Shown here one piece after another: positions 15,578-22,534 of a DNA stretch of 40,196 nucleotides. The translations under genes and the position numbers were made by a program. The notes below the pieces were generated by a model. The model was not told the origin of the DNA. It did no database searches and saw nothing but the letters and a program-made list of their open reading frames with translations. The stretch is from positions 1-40,196 of the forward strand of contig NZ_AJQE01000020.1 of the NCBI RefSeq assembly GCF_000261685.1, read 5' to 3'. The stretch is from Bradyrhizobium genomosp. I (2014) (lineage in GTDB: Bacteria; Pseudomonadota; Alphaproteobacteria; Rhizobiales; Xanthobacteraceae). The first letter of the stretch is position 1; the number at the start of each line of letters is the position of its first letter.

Positions 15578-18500
15578 TCATTCGGCAGGCTCCAGCACCC
15601 GCAATTTCGTACTGATCGGCTTTGACATTTCGGTCGATGGTCCTTTGTCCTCGCTCTTGGAAGGCAAGCGGACGCCTTTCACCAGCCCGAAGATCGCCGG
15701 GATCACGATCAACGTCAGCAGCGTCGAAGAGATGATGCCGCCGATCATCGGCACCGCGATGCGCTGCATGATCTCCGACCCGGTGCCGGTGCTCCACATG
15801 ATCGGCAGCAGGCCCGCCATGATGGCAACCACAGTCATCATCTTGGGACGGACGCGCTCGACGGCGCCCTCCATGATGGCCTGATGCAGATCCTGCCGGG
15901 TGAAGACCCTACCCTCGGCGCTGCACTTCGCCTTGATCTCTGCAAGAGCTTGTTCGAGGTAGATCAGCATCACGACGCCGGTCTCGGCGGCCACACCGGC
16001 GAGCGCGATGAAGCCGACCGCGACGGCGACCGACAGGTTGAAGCCGAGCCACCACATCATCCAGATGCCGCCGACCAGCGCGAACGGCAGCGACAACATG
16101 ACGATGAGGGTCTCGGTCATGGCCCTGAAGTTCAGGTACAGCAGCAGGAAGATGATGGTCAGCGTCACGGGGACCACGATCTTCAGGCGCGCTGCGGCGC
16201 GCTGCAGATATTCGTACTGACCGCTCCAGACGACATAGGTGCCGGCGGGAAACTGGATGCTCTCCGTCACCGCGCGTTGCGCCTCAGCGACGTAGCTGCC
16301 GATATCGCGATCGCGGATGTCGACGTAGATGTAGGTCGCGAGCTGGCCATTCTCCGTCCGGATCGACGTCGGCCCCCGTGCCGGCTCGACCGTGGCGACT
16401 TCGCCAAGCGGCACGGCGCCGCCCGCGGGCATCGGCACCAGAATGTCGCCGGCAATCGCCTTCGGATTGTCGCGCAAATCGCGCGGATAGCGCATGTTCA
16501 CCGTGAACCGCTGCCGTCCCTCCACCGTCGTCGTGACCGTCTGACCACCGAGCGCGGCCGCGATGGTGTCCTGAACGTCCTGGATCAGGATGCCGTAGCG
16601 GGCGAGCGCCTCGCGATCGGGGACGATCTCCAGATAGTAGCCGCCGATACCACGCTCGGCGTAGGCCGAGGACGTGCCCGGGACAGTCTTGATCACCCGT
16701 TCGACCTGCCTCGCCAGCCGGTCGATCTCGACGAGATCGGTGCCCATCACCTTGACGCCCACTGGCGTGCGGATGCCGGTGGACAGCATGTCGATGCGCG
16801 CCTTGATCGGCATGGTCCAGGCGTTGGAAACGCCCGGAAACTGCAGCGCCTTGTCCATCTCGGCGATCAGGCCGTCGATCGTGACGCCCGGCCGCCACTG
16901 CTCCTTCGGCTTCAGGTTGACCACCGTCTCGAACATCTCGGTCGGCGCCGGATCGGTCGCGGTCGCCGCCCGCCCCGCCTTGCCATAGACGGACGCGACC
17001 TCCGGGAACGACTTGATGATGCGGTCCTGAGTCTGCATCAGCTCGGCCGCCTTGGTAACCGAGATGCCGGGCAGCGTCGTCGGCATGTAGAGCAGCGTTC
17101 CCTCGTTCAGCGTCGGCATGAACTCGGTGCCGAGCTGCCGAGCCGGCCAGATCGTGACGGCGAGCACCCCGACTGCAGCCAGGATCACCAGCGTCTTCGC
17201 GCGCAGCACGCCCTTGATCACCGGCCGGTAGATCCAGATCAGGAAGCGGTTGATGACGTTCTTGCTCTCGGGAACGATCCTGCCGCGGACGAAGATCACC
17301 ATCAACGCCGGCACCAGGGTCACGGACAGCAGGGCCGCAGCAGCCATCGAGAAGGTTTTCGTGAACGCCAGCGGACTGAACAGCCGCCCTTCCTGCGATT
17401 CCAGCGTGAAGATCGGCATGAAGGACACGGTGATGATCAGCAGGCTGAAGAACAGCGCAGGGCCGACTTCGGACGCCGCGTCGATCAGGATCTGGACGCG
17501 CGACTGTTCGGGCCTGGCCCGTTCGAGATGCTTGTGGGCGTTCTCGATCATGACGATCGCGGCATCCACCATGGCGCCGATCGCAATCGCGATGCCGCCC
17601 AGGCTCATGATGTTCGATCCCAGTCCCAGCAGCTTCATGGCGCCGAACGCCATCAGCACGCCGACGGGCAGCATCAGGATCGCGACCAGCGCGCTGCGGA
17701 CATGGAGCAGGAACACGATGCAGACGAGCGCGACGACGATGCTCTCCTCGAACAGCGTGTGCTTGAGGGTGTCGATGGCCGCGTAGATCAGGTTGGAGCG
17801 GTCGTAGACCGGGACGATCTCGACCGACTTCGGCAGGCTGCTCGCGATCTCCTTGAAGCGCTTCTTGACGTTCTCGATCACGTCGAGGGCGTTGACGCCG
17901 AAGCGCTGCAATACGATGCCGCTTGCGACCTCGCCCTCGCCGTTCAGCTCGGCGATGCCCCGCCGTTCGTCCGGCCCGAGCTCGACATTGGCGACGTCCC
18001 GGAGCAGCACCGGCGTGCCGTTGCTCGTCTTCAGGACGATGTTGCCGAGATCGTTGATGCTTTTGATGTAGCCCTTGCCGCGAATGACGTATTCGAACTC
18101 CGACAGCTCGACCGTGCGCCCGCCGACATCGGCGTTGCTGGCGCGGATCGCCTCCCGGATCTTCTGCATGCTGATGCCGCGATCCCGCATCCGCTGCGGA
18201 TCGAGCACCACGTTGTATTGCTTGACGAACCCGCCGATGCTGGCGACCTCGGCGACGCCTTCGGCCTTGGCCAGCGCGAATTTCAGATTCCAGTCCTGGA
18301 TCGTGCGGGTGTCCGCGAGGTTCAATTCCCTCGACATCACGGCGTACTGATAGACCCAGCCGACGCCGGTCGCGTCGGGGCCGATGGTCGGGGTCACGCC
18401 GGCGGGAAGCCGGGACGACGCGCCGTTCAGGAACTCCATCACGCGCGAGCGCGCCCAATAGATGTCGGTGCCGTCCTCGAAGATCACGTAGACGAACGAC

Positions 18501-18769
18501 ACGCCGAAGAAGGAGAAGCCGCGCACCACCTTCGATTTCGGCACGGTCAGCATCGCCGTCGTCAAGGGATAGGTGACCTGGTCCTCGATCACCTGCGGCG
18601 CCTGGCCGGGATATTCGGTGTAGACGATGACCTGCGTGTCCGAGAGGTCCGGGATTGCGTCCAGCGGCAGGTGAACCAGCGCGTAGAGGCCGGCGGCGGC
18701 CGCAAAGCCGGTGCCGAACAGCACCAGCAGCAGGTTGCGCGCCGACCAGGCGATGATGCGGGCGATCAT
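15578..18769 (-). CDS. cusA: CusA-type Cu(I)/Ag(I) RND efflux pump
   Basis: The inner-membrane proton-driven pump of a tripartite CusCBA-type exporter, 1063 residues long, which is the normal length of heavy-metal RND proteins. The transmembrane helix 4 motif reads AIAIGAMVDAAIVMIENAHKH with Asp402, the form seen in CusA rather than the CzcA/zinc form. The three methionines that bind Cu(I) in the E. coli periplasmic cleft have counterparts here: Met562 (LLYMPTTLPG), Met612 (DPAPTEMFET) and Met661 (RIDMLSTGI). Their spacing of 50 and 49 is the same as Met573/623/672. The start ATG overlaps the cusB stop (ATGA, 18766-18769). No cusC outer-membrane channel gene is visible in the window, so one encoded elsewhere must be used. 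Confidence 0.95.
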   Translation of the reverse strand: MIARIIAWSARNLLLVLFGTGFAAAAGLYALVHLPLDAIPDLSDTQVIVYTEYPGQAPQVIEDQVTYPLTTAMLTVPKSKVVRGFSFFGVSFVYVIFEDGTDIYWARSRVMEFLNGASSRLPAGVTPTIGPDATGVGWVYQYAVMSRELNLADTRTIQDWNLKFALAKAEGVAEVASIGGFVKQYNVVLDPQRMRDRGISMQKIREAIRASNADVGGRTVELSEFEYVIRGKGYIKSINDLGNIVLKTSNGTPVLLRDVANVELGPDERRGIAELNGEGEVASGIVLQRFGVNALDVIENVKKRFKEIASSLPKSVEIVPVYDRSNLIYAAIDTLKHTLFEESIVVALVCIVFLLHVRSALVAILMLPVGVLMAFGAMKLLGLGSNIMSLGGIAIAIGAMVDAAIVMIENAHKHLERARPEQSRVQILIDAASEVGPALFFSLLIITVSFMPIFTLESQEGRLFSPLAFTKTFSMAAAALLSVTLVPALMVIFVRGRIVPESKNVINRFLIWIYRPVIKGVLRAKTLVILAAVGVLAVTIWPARQLGTEFMPTLNEGTLLYMPTTLPGISVTKAAELMQTQDRIIKSFPEVASVYGKAGRAATATDPAPTEMFETVVNLKPKEQWRPGVTIDGLIAEMDKALQFPGVSNAWTMPIKARIDMLSTGIRTPVGVKVMGTDLVEIDRLARQVERVIKTVPGTSSAYAERGIGGYYLEIVPDREALARYGILIQDVQDTIAAALGGQTVTTTVEGRQRFTVNMRYPRDLRDNPKAIAGDILVPMPAGGAVPLGEVATVEPARGPTSIRTENGQLATYIYVDIRDRDIGSYVAEAQRAVTESIQFPAGTYVVWSGQYEYLQRAAARLKIVVPVTLTIIFLLLYLNFRAMTETLIVMLSLPFALVGGIWMMWWLGFNLSVAVAVGFIALAGVAAETGVVMLIYLEQALAEIKAKCSAEGRVFTRQDLHQAIMEGAVERVRPKMMTVVAIMAGLLPIMWSTGTGSEIMQRIAVPMIGGIISSTLLTLIVIPAIFGLVKGVRLPSKSEDKGPSTEMSKPISTKLRVLEPAE

Positions 18770-20187
18770 TTGTGCTCACCCATCGCATGACCCGGTTCGG
18801 AAGCCGGAAGAGCCGCCTCGGCAAAACCCTTGAGCGCGGCCTTCAGATTGCTTTCCGCATCGATCAGGAAGTTGGCGGATGTGACCACGGCCTCGCCGTC
18901 GGCAAGTCCGTCCCGCACCTCGATGTAGCCGCCGCCGCGCCGGCCGAGCTTCACCTCGCGCGGCTCGAAACGCCCGTCCCCCTTGTCGACGAGGACGGCC
19001 TGGCGCGTGCCGGTGTCGAGCACCGCGCTATCCTGTATCGCCAGGACGGGCGCGCCGTCTGCCGTGTCGACGTCGGCATCGACATACATGTCCGGCAGCA
19101 GCACCGTGTCGGGATTGGCGAGTTCGATCCGGACGCGAACCGTCCGGGTCTCGCGATTCACCTGCGGATAGACCACGGCGATCCTGCCGGTGAACGCCCG
19201 GCCGGGAAAGCTTCGCGCGCGCACCGCAACGGACTGCCCCACCGCGATGTTGCCGAGATCGCGCTCGGCGACGTCGACCAGCGCCCAGACCAGCGAGATG
19301 TCCGCGATGCGGAACAGCACGTCGCCGGGATTGGCGCGCATACCCTCGATCGCGTTGCGCTCGAGAACGATTCCGTCGCGCGGCGCTGACCAATGGATGG
19401 TGACGGGCGCGACGCGCGTCTTCTCCATCTCGGCGATGACCTGCTCGGGGACGTCGAGATTGACCAGCCGTTGCCGCGAGCCGCGGCCGTAGACCTCGAT
19501 CCCGCCAGTGGTTTTGGAATTGATCGTCGAGAGATATTCGGCCGCCGCGGACGCGACCGCCGAGCTGTAGATCTCCATCAGCGGCTGGCCCGCCTTCACA
19601 CGGGTTCCGGTGGTCACGTCCGCGACCTTCTGCACAAAGCTTTCGGCGCGCATCGCGATGACAGACACGCGGCGCTCGTCGAGCTGAATCGTGCCAGGCG
19701 CCTTCACCAGGACCCGGATCGCGCGCCGCCCGACCGGCTCGGACTTCACGCCGGTGCGCTGGATCTTGCCGGGCGACAGCTTCACCGTCCCATCGTCGAC
19801 GTCGTCGCCTTCGTAAACGGGGACATAGTTCATCCCCATCGGGTCCTTCTTCGGCACGGGCGAGGTGTCGGGCAGCCCCATGGGATTGCGGTAGTAGAGG
19901 ATTTTTCGCGACGAGGTCGCCTGCGATGGCTTCGACCCTGCAGGGGCTGCCTGATCGTCCTCGTAGACCGGCAGATAGTCGCGCCCGCGATCGTCCTGCT
20001 TCGGACCGGCGGACCACAGCGGCGCGCCGCTGGGATCGCGATAGTAGAGCGGGATTCGGTCCGCCTGGGCCGCAGCCGGAGGCACCTCGGCACGAACGGA
20101 CCAGCGTCCGTCGTTCGAGAATTGGTACGCGACCAAGGCGAGGCCACCGCCGAGTGCGAGAATCGTCAGGAGACGCAGCGTCTTCAT
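18766..20187 (-). CDS. cusB: CusB-type periplasmic adaptor with two metal-binding modules
   Basis: The membrane-fusion partner of CusA, 473 residues. An N-terminal anchor helix (residues 4-21) is followed by two tandem heavy-metal-binding modules: residues 46-78 (PLYYRDPSGAPLWS to YLPVYED) and 96-128 (ILYYRNPMGLPDTS to MNYVPVYEGDD). The usual CusB has one such module. Then come the barrel-sandwich and beta-barrel domains typical of the family, with VQKVADVTTGTRVKAGQPLMEIYS and GIVLERNAIEGMRANPGDVLFRIAD. The first copy has the key methionines replaced (PSGAPLW instead of PMGLP), so it may be degenerate. The start ATG 20187 has only a weak ribosome-binding site and sits just below a strong hairpin. 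Confidence 0.93.
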   Translation of the reverse strand: MKTLRLLTILALGGGLALVAYQFSNDGRWSVRAEVPPAAAQADRIPLYYRDPSGAPLWSAGPKQDDRGRDYLPVYEDDQAAPAGSKPSQATSSRKILYYRNPMGLPDTSPVPKKDPMGMNYVPVYEGDDVDDGTVKLSPGKIQRTGVKSEPVGRRAIRVLVKAPGTIQLDERRVSVIAMRAESFVQKVADVTTGTRVKAGQPLMEIYSSAVASAAAEYLSTINSKTTGGIEVYGRGSRQRLVNLDVPEQVIAEMEKTRVAPVTIHWSAPRDGIVLERNAIEGMRANPGDVLFRIADISLVWALVDVAERDLGNIAVGQSVAVRARSFPGRAFTGRIAVVYPQVNRETRTVRVRIELANPDTVLLPDMYVDADVDTADGAPVLAIQDSAVLDTGTRQAVLVDKGDGRFEPREVKLGRRGGGYIEVRDGLADGEAVVTSANFLIDAESNLKAALKGFAEAALPASEPGHAMGEHK

Positions 20188-20197
20188 GGTGTGTCTT

Positions 20198-20216
20198 CGC
20201 GCGCCTCGGGCGCGCG
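20198..20216 (-). other. GC hairpin just upstream of cusB start
   Basis: CGCGCGCC at 20198-20205 pairs perfectly with GGCGCGCG at 20209-20216 over a 3-nt loop. It ends 11 bases before the cusB ATG (20187, minus strand), close enough to affect ribosome access. Together with the hairpin at 20240-20263 it fills the 79-bp gap between two co-oriented genes. Whether it attenuates transcription or limits translation is not known. Confidence 0.5.
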
Positions 20217-20239
20217 TCCATGTGAATGGGAAAGAGAAG

Positions 20240-20263
20240 TTCGGGCGCCGTCCGGCGCCCGAA
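20240..20263 (-). terminator. Strong hairpin after the FixH/YtkA-like gene (partial terminator or processing site)
   Basis: A perfect 10-bp stem, TTCGGGCGCC at 20240-20249 and GGCGCCCGAA at 20254-20263, with a 4-nt loop starts 3 nt after the stop of the FixH/YtkA-like gene. On the minus strand it is followed by the pyrimidine-rich CTTCTCTTTCCC rather than a true T-run. It could act as a leaky terminator or as a stability element that sets different levels for upstream and downstream genes. Confidence 0.5.
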
Positions 20264-20266
20264 GGC

Positions 20267-20659
20267 TCACTTCGTCGCCTTGACGATGACCTTGCCGGTG
20301 ACGGTGTCAGGCTCGCCCTGCACCTTCGCCGAGAGCGTGACCTGGTAGCGGCCGGCCATCGGCAGATCCGTCCTGAAGGCGTAGACGCCCGGCTCCCCGG
20401 ACGGCAGCGGCGCCACGGCCGACTCCATCTCGGCCATGCCGTCCGGAGCCATGTCGACGCGTGTCTTGAAGATGACGGCATCCGCAACCGGCTTGCCGGT
20501 CTGCTTGTTGGTCAAGCGAACGGCGAGCGTGACGTCGTCGCCCTTCTTCATCTCGGGATTGACCGGTTCGAAAGCGTAATCGCCGGCACCGGCCATGGCG
20601 GCCGTAGCGGCAAGCGAAAGGGTGGCGGCAACAGCCGCGGCGCTGAATTTGGAAAGCAT
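20267..20659 (-). CDS. FixH/YtkA-like periplasmic protein
   Basis: A 130-residue exported protein with a signal peptide ending around AAMAGAG (residue 23-25). The mature domain is a single Ig-like beta sandwich of the YtkA/FixH type, with FEPVNPEMKKGDDVTLAVRLTN and the conserved GVYAFRTDLPMAGRYQVTLSAK near the C-terminus. The segment between them holds methionines 70, 75 and 78 (VDMAPDGMAEM), which resembles the Met-rich metal site of related copper proteins. It is separated from cusB by 79 bp containing two hairpins and from the upstream Met/Cys-rich gene by 102 bp. Delivery of periplasmic copper to CusB, in place of a missing CusF, is an inference. Confidence 0.82.
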   Translation of the reverse strand: MLSKFSAAAVAATLSLAATAAMAGAGDYAFEPVNPEMKKGDDVTLAVRLTNKQTGKPVADAVIFKTRVDMAPDGMAEMESAVAPLPSGEPGVYAFRTDLPMAGRYQVTLSAKVQGEPDTVTGKVIVKATK

Positions 20660-20761
20660 TGTCCTGTCCTCATGAATTGATCGTCCGCCGTGACGCAGGA
20701 AGCGCGCACGTCAGTCATCGTCGCGCGCAGGCGTGCCGCACGCGCCGTTGGCTTGGCGAGA

Positions 20762-21142
20762 TCAGACCCGAGGAGGCCGGAAGGGAGGACTGCCGTCGAG
20801 GAAGGAAACGACCTGGTCGGCGGGAATTGCGGTTTTCGCGGCCGCTACGGCAAGGAATTCGAAAGCCAGGGCACGGATGTCTGCAAGCGCGACGGTGCCG
20901 CCGACACAGCAGAAGCCCATCCCGCATTTGTAGCCGCCGGTGTCGGAGTCCGTTCCCTTCATGTCGGGACAACAATCGTCCATCGACAGAGCGCCGTCGC
21001 CGCTCATCTGCATAGCGGCCTGCATGTCATCCGACGACATGGCGAAGGATGACATGGCGAGGCCAGAAGCGGACGCGCCAGCCGGCAGCATCGCCAAGGA
21101 TATGGCGATGGCGAATGCCAGGATGGTACGAACGATCCGCAT
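20762..21142 (-). CDS. Met/Cys-rich exported protein, first gene of copper locus
   Basis: No named family is recognised with confidence. The 126-residue product has a signal peptide to about residue 25 (LPAGASA). A Met-rich run at residues 30-61 follows (LAMSSFAMSS, MQAAMQMSG, MDDCCPDM), then a cysteine cluster at residues 73-79 (CGMGFCC). The C-terminus FLDGSPPFRPPRV recalls small copper-inducible leader proteins of the CopL/DUF2946 kind, but this is weak. Many methionines and five cysteines suggest Cu(I)/Ag(I) binding in the periplasm. The start at 21142 fits the signal peptide; longer in-frame starts (21202, 21238) would add a Lys/Ser-rich leader. It is probably the first cistron under the FixK-like box. 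Confidence 0.75.
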   Translation of the reverse strand: MRIVRTILAFAIAISLAMLPAGASASGLAMSSFAMSSDDMQAAMQMSGDGALSMDDCCPDMKGTDSDTGGYKCGMGFCCVGGTVALADIRALAFEFLAVAAAKTAIPADQVVSFLDGSPPFRPPRV

Positions 21143-21157
21143 CAATCTGCTTTTTTT

Positions 21158-21178
21158 ACCTTTTGGAGACCTTTTGGA
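21158..21178 (-). repeat. Tandem ACCTTTTGGA direct repeat before copper operon
   Basis: Two identical 10-mers ACCTTTTGGA (21158-21167 and 21169-21178) lie one base apart, giving an 11-bp period, and end 16 bp upstream of the first copper-locus start codon. The period is close to one helical turn. They could be a regulator site in the leader or a by-product of coding if translation starts further upstream. Confidence 0.4.
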
Positions 21179-21224
21179 ACTGCAGCGCGACGCTAGCAAC
21201 ATATTCGGCTGCCGAAAGCATTCT

Positions 21225-21238
21225 TTGATCCGGCTCAA
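21225..21238 (-). promoter_or_regulatory. FixK/FNR-type box upstream of the copper locus
   Basis: TTGATCCGGCTCAA matches the FixK/FNR consensus TTG(A/C)-N6-(T/G)CAA perfectly. Its centre is 89 bp upstream of the 21142 ATG. If used at the class II position near -41, transcription would start close to 21191 and leave a leader of about 48 nt. No second copy is next to it. Confidence 0.55.
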
Positions 21239-21332
21239 GCATTCGTGACCGGGGCTCCGATCACCCTGAGCGGACGCTTTGCGATCCCCGCCGCGAGCAA
21301 CTCGTCGCCGACAGGCCGAATCTGACCGTCGG

Positions 21333-21362
21333 ATGCAAGGGACTCATATGCAAGGGACTCAT
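21333..21362. repeat. 15-bp tandem duplication at an MFS gene stop codon
   Basis: ATGCAAGGGACTCAT occurs twice head-to-tail (21333-21347 and 21348-21362). The second copy contains the stop codon of the minus-strand MFS gene (21359-21361). It looks like a recent slippage or local duplication with no effect on the protein. Confidence 0.7.
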
Positions 21363-22534
21363 GTCGTCCGATCCGCACGAAGCAGCAGCAGCGCGAAGAA
21401 GGCGGAGACCGAGGCCGCCGCGCTGATCCACAGCGCGCTGCTGCCGAAATGCTGCACCATCAGTCCCAGCGCAAGCGGCGCGAAGGCGCCCGTTGCCCTC
21501 GACGGCAGCGAGATCACGCCGACACGCCTGCCGAACCCTGCCGGCCCGAACAGCGCCAATGGCAGCGTACCGCGCGCAATGGTGATGATGCCGTTGCCCG
21601 CGCCATACAGCACCGTGAAGGCCGGCGCGAGCCAGGGGCCGCCCGCGACCAGTGCGAGCACGCCGATCGGATTCATGAGCATGGCGAGCCTTGCCGACAG
21701 CAGCGGATGAAACCGGCTGAGCCATCCTGCCTCCAGAAGGCGGGCGCCGACTTGCGCAGGTCCGACCAATGCTCCTGCGAACAAGGCCTGTGCCGGCGTG
21801 GCGCCGAACCCAACCAGCATGGCCGGCAGAATGGCCGAGACTCCGGAGCTGACGAAGCTTGCGGCCGCAAACATGTAGGCCAGCAGCATCATCGCGAAGG
21901 TTTCGCTCTGGCGGCCGGATTGTCGGCTCGCACCCGTGCCCGGTCGGGAGTCCTGGTCCAACGGAGCGGCACGGGGCAGAGAAAGATTGAGCGGCAATGC
22001 AACACCGATATGGATTGCCGCCCATACCTGACAAGCCGTGCGCCAGCCGTACTCCGAAGCGAGCCACGTCGTGAGAGGCCAACCGAGGGTGCTGGCGAAA
22101 CCGGCAATCAGGGTGATGCCGGTGATCGTTCCTCGCGCATTGGCGCCGTAGATGCGCGCAAGCGTCGCGAACGCCGCTTCATAGAGGCCCATGCCCATGC
22201 CGATCCCGAGCAGGATCCAGGCGGTGACCAGCACCGCCACACCATGGGACACGGACAGCAGGAGCAGGCCCGCCACGAAGACGAGGTTCGAGACGGCAAG
22301 CAGGCTGCGCCCTCCGAACGTGTCGATGGCATGCCCGACTCTTGGGCCGAGCAGGCCGGAGATGACGAGCGCTCCCGACAGCGCGCCGAACAGGTAAGTC
22401 GGCGCAAGACCGAGATCGTGCGCAATCGGCGCGGCCAGGATCGCAGGGAGATAGTAACTCGACGCCCAGGCAATGGTCTGGGCACTGCCGAGCGCCACGA
22501 CGACAGCGAGCGGGCTCGCGGTGCCTCCCGTCAT
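21359..22534 (-). CDS. MFS exporter in the arsenic locus
   Basis: A 12-helix inner-membrane transporter of 391 residues. Helix 1 has ALGSAQTIAWASSYYLPAILAAP, the region after helix 2 reads GPRVGHAIDTFGGRSLL (motif A-like), and the C-terminal helices end in FFALLLLRADRTT. The likely start is ATG 22534, which overlaps the flavoprotein stop in an ATGA junction; an ATG four codons upstream (22546) is also possible. Tight coupling to the flavoprotein and the arsR gene suggests export of an arsenical, perhaps a product of the flavoprotein, as proposed for ArsO/ArsK-type partners elsewhere. The substrate is inferred from context only. Confidence 0.87.
   Translation of the reverse strand: MTGGTASPLAVVVALGSAQTIAWASSYYLPAILAAPIAHDLGLAPTYLFGALSGALVISGLLGPRVGHAIDTFGGRSLLAVSNLVFVAGLLLLSVSHGVAVLVTAWILLGIGMGMGLYEAAFATLARIYGANARGTITGITLIAGFASTLGWPLTTWLASEYGWRTACQVWAAIHIGVALPLNLSLPRAAPLDQDSRPGTGASRQSGRQSETFAMMLLAYMFAAASFVSSGVSAILPAMLVGFGATPAQALFAGALVGPAQVGARLLEAGWLSRFHPLLSARLAMLMNPIGVLALVAGGPWLAPAFTVLYGAGNGIITIARGTLPLALFGPAGFGRRVGVISLPSRATGAFAPLALGLMVQHFGSSALWISAAASVSAFFALLLLRADRTT

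Noticed and set aside
15884..18790. A 968-codon plus-strand open frame
   Set aside because: It is the antisense shadow of cusA, extremely rich in Asp, Arg, His and Gln, without any recognisable fold.
21142..21260. CueR-type operator in front of the copper locus
   Set aside because: No dyad of the MerR-family type with a 19-20 bp spaced promoter could be found; only the FixK-like box and a direct repeat are present.
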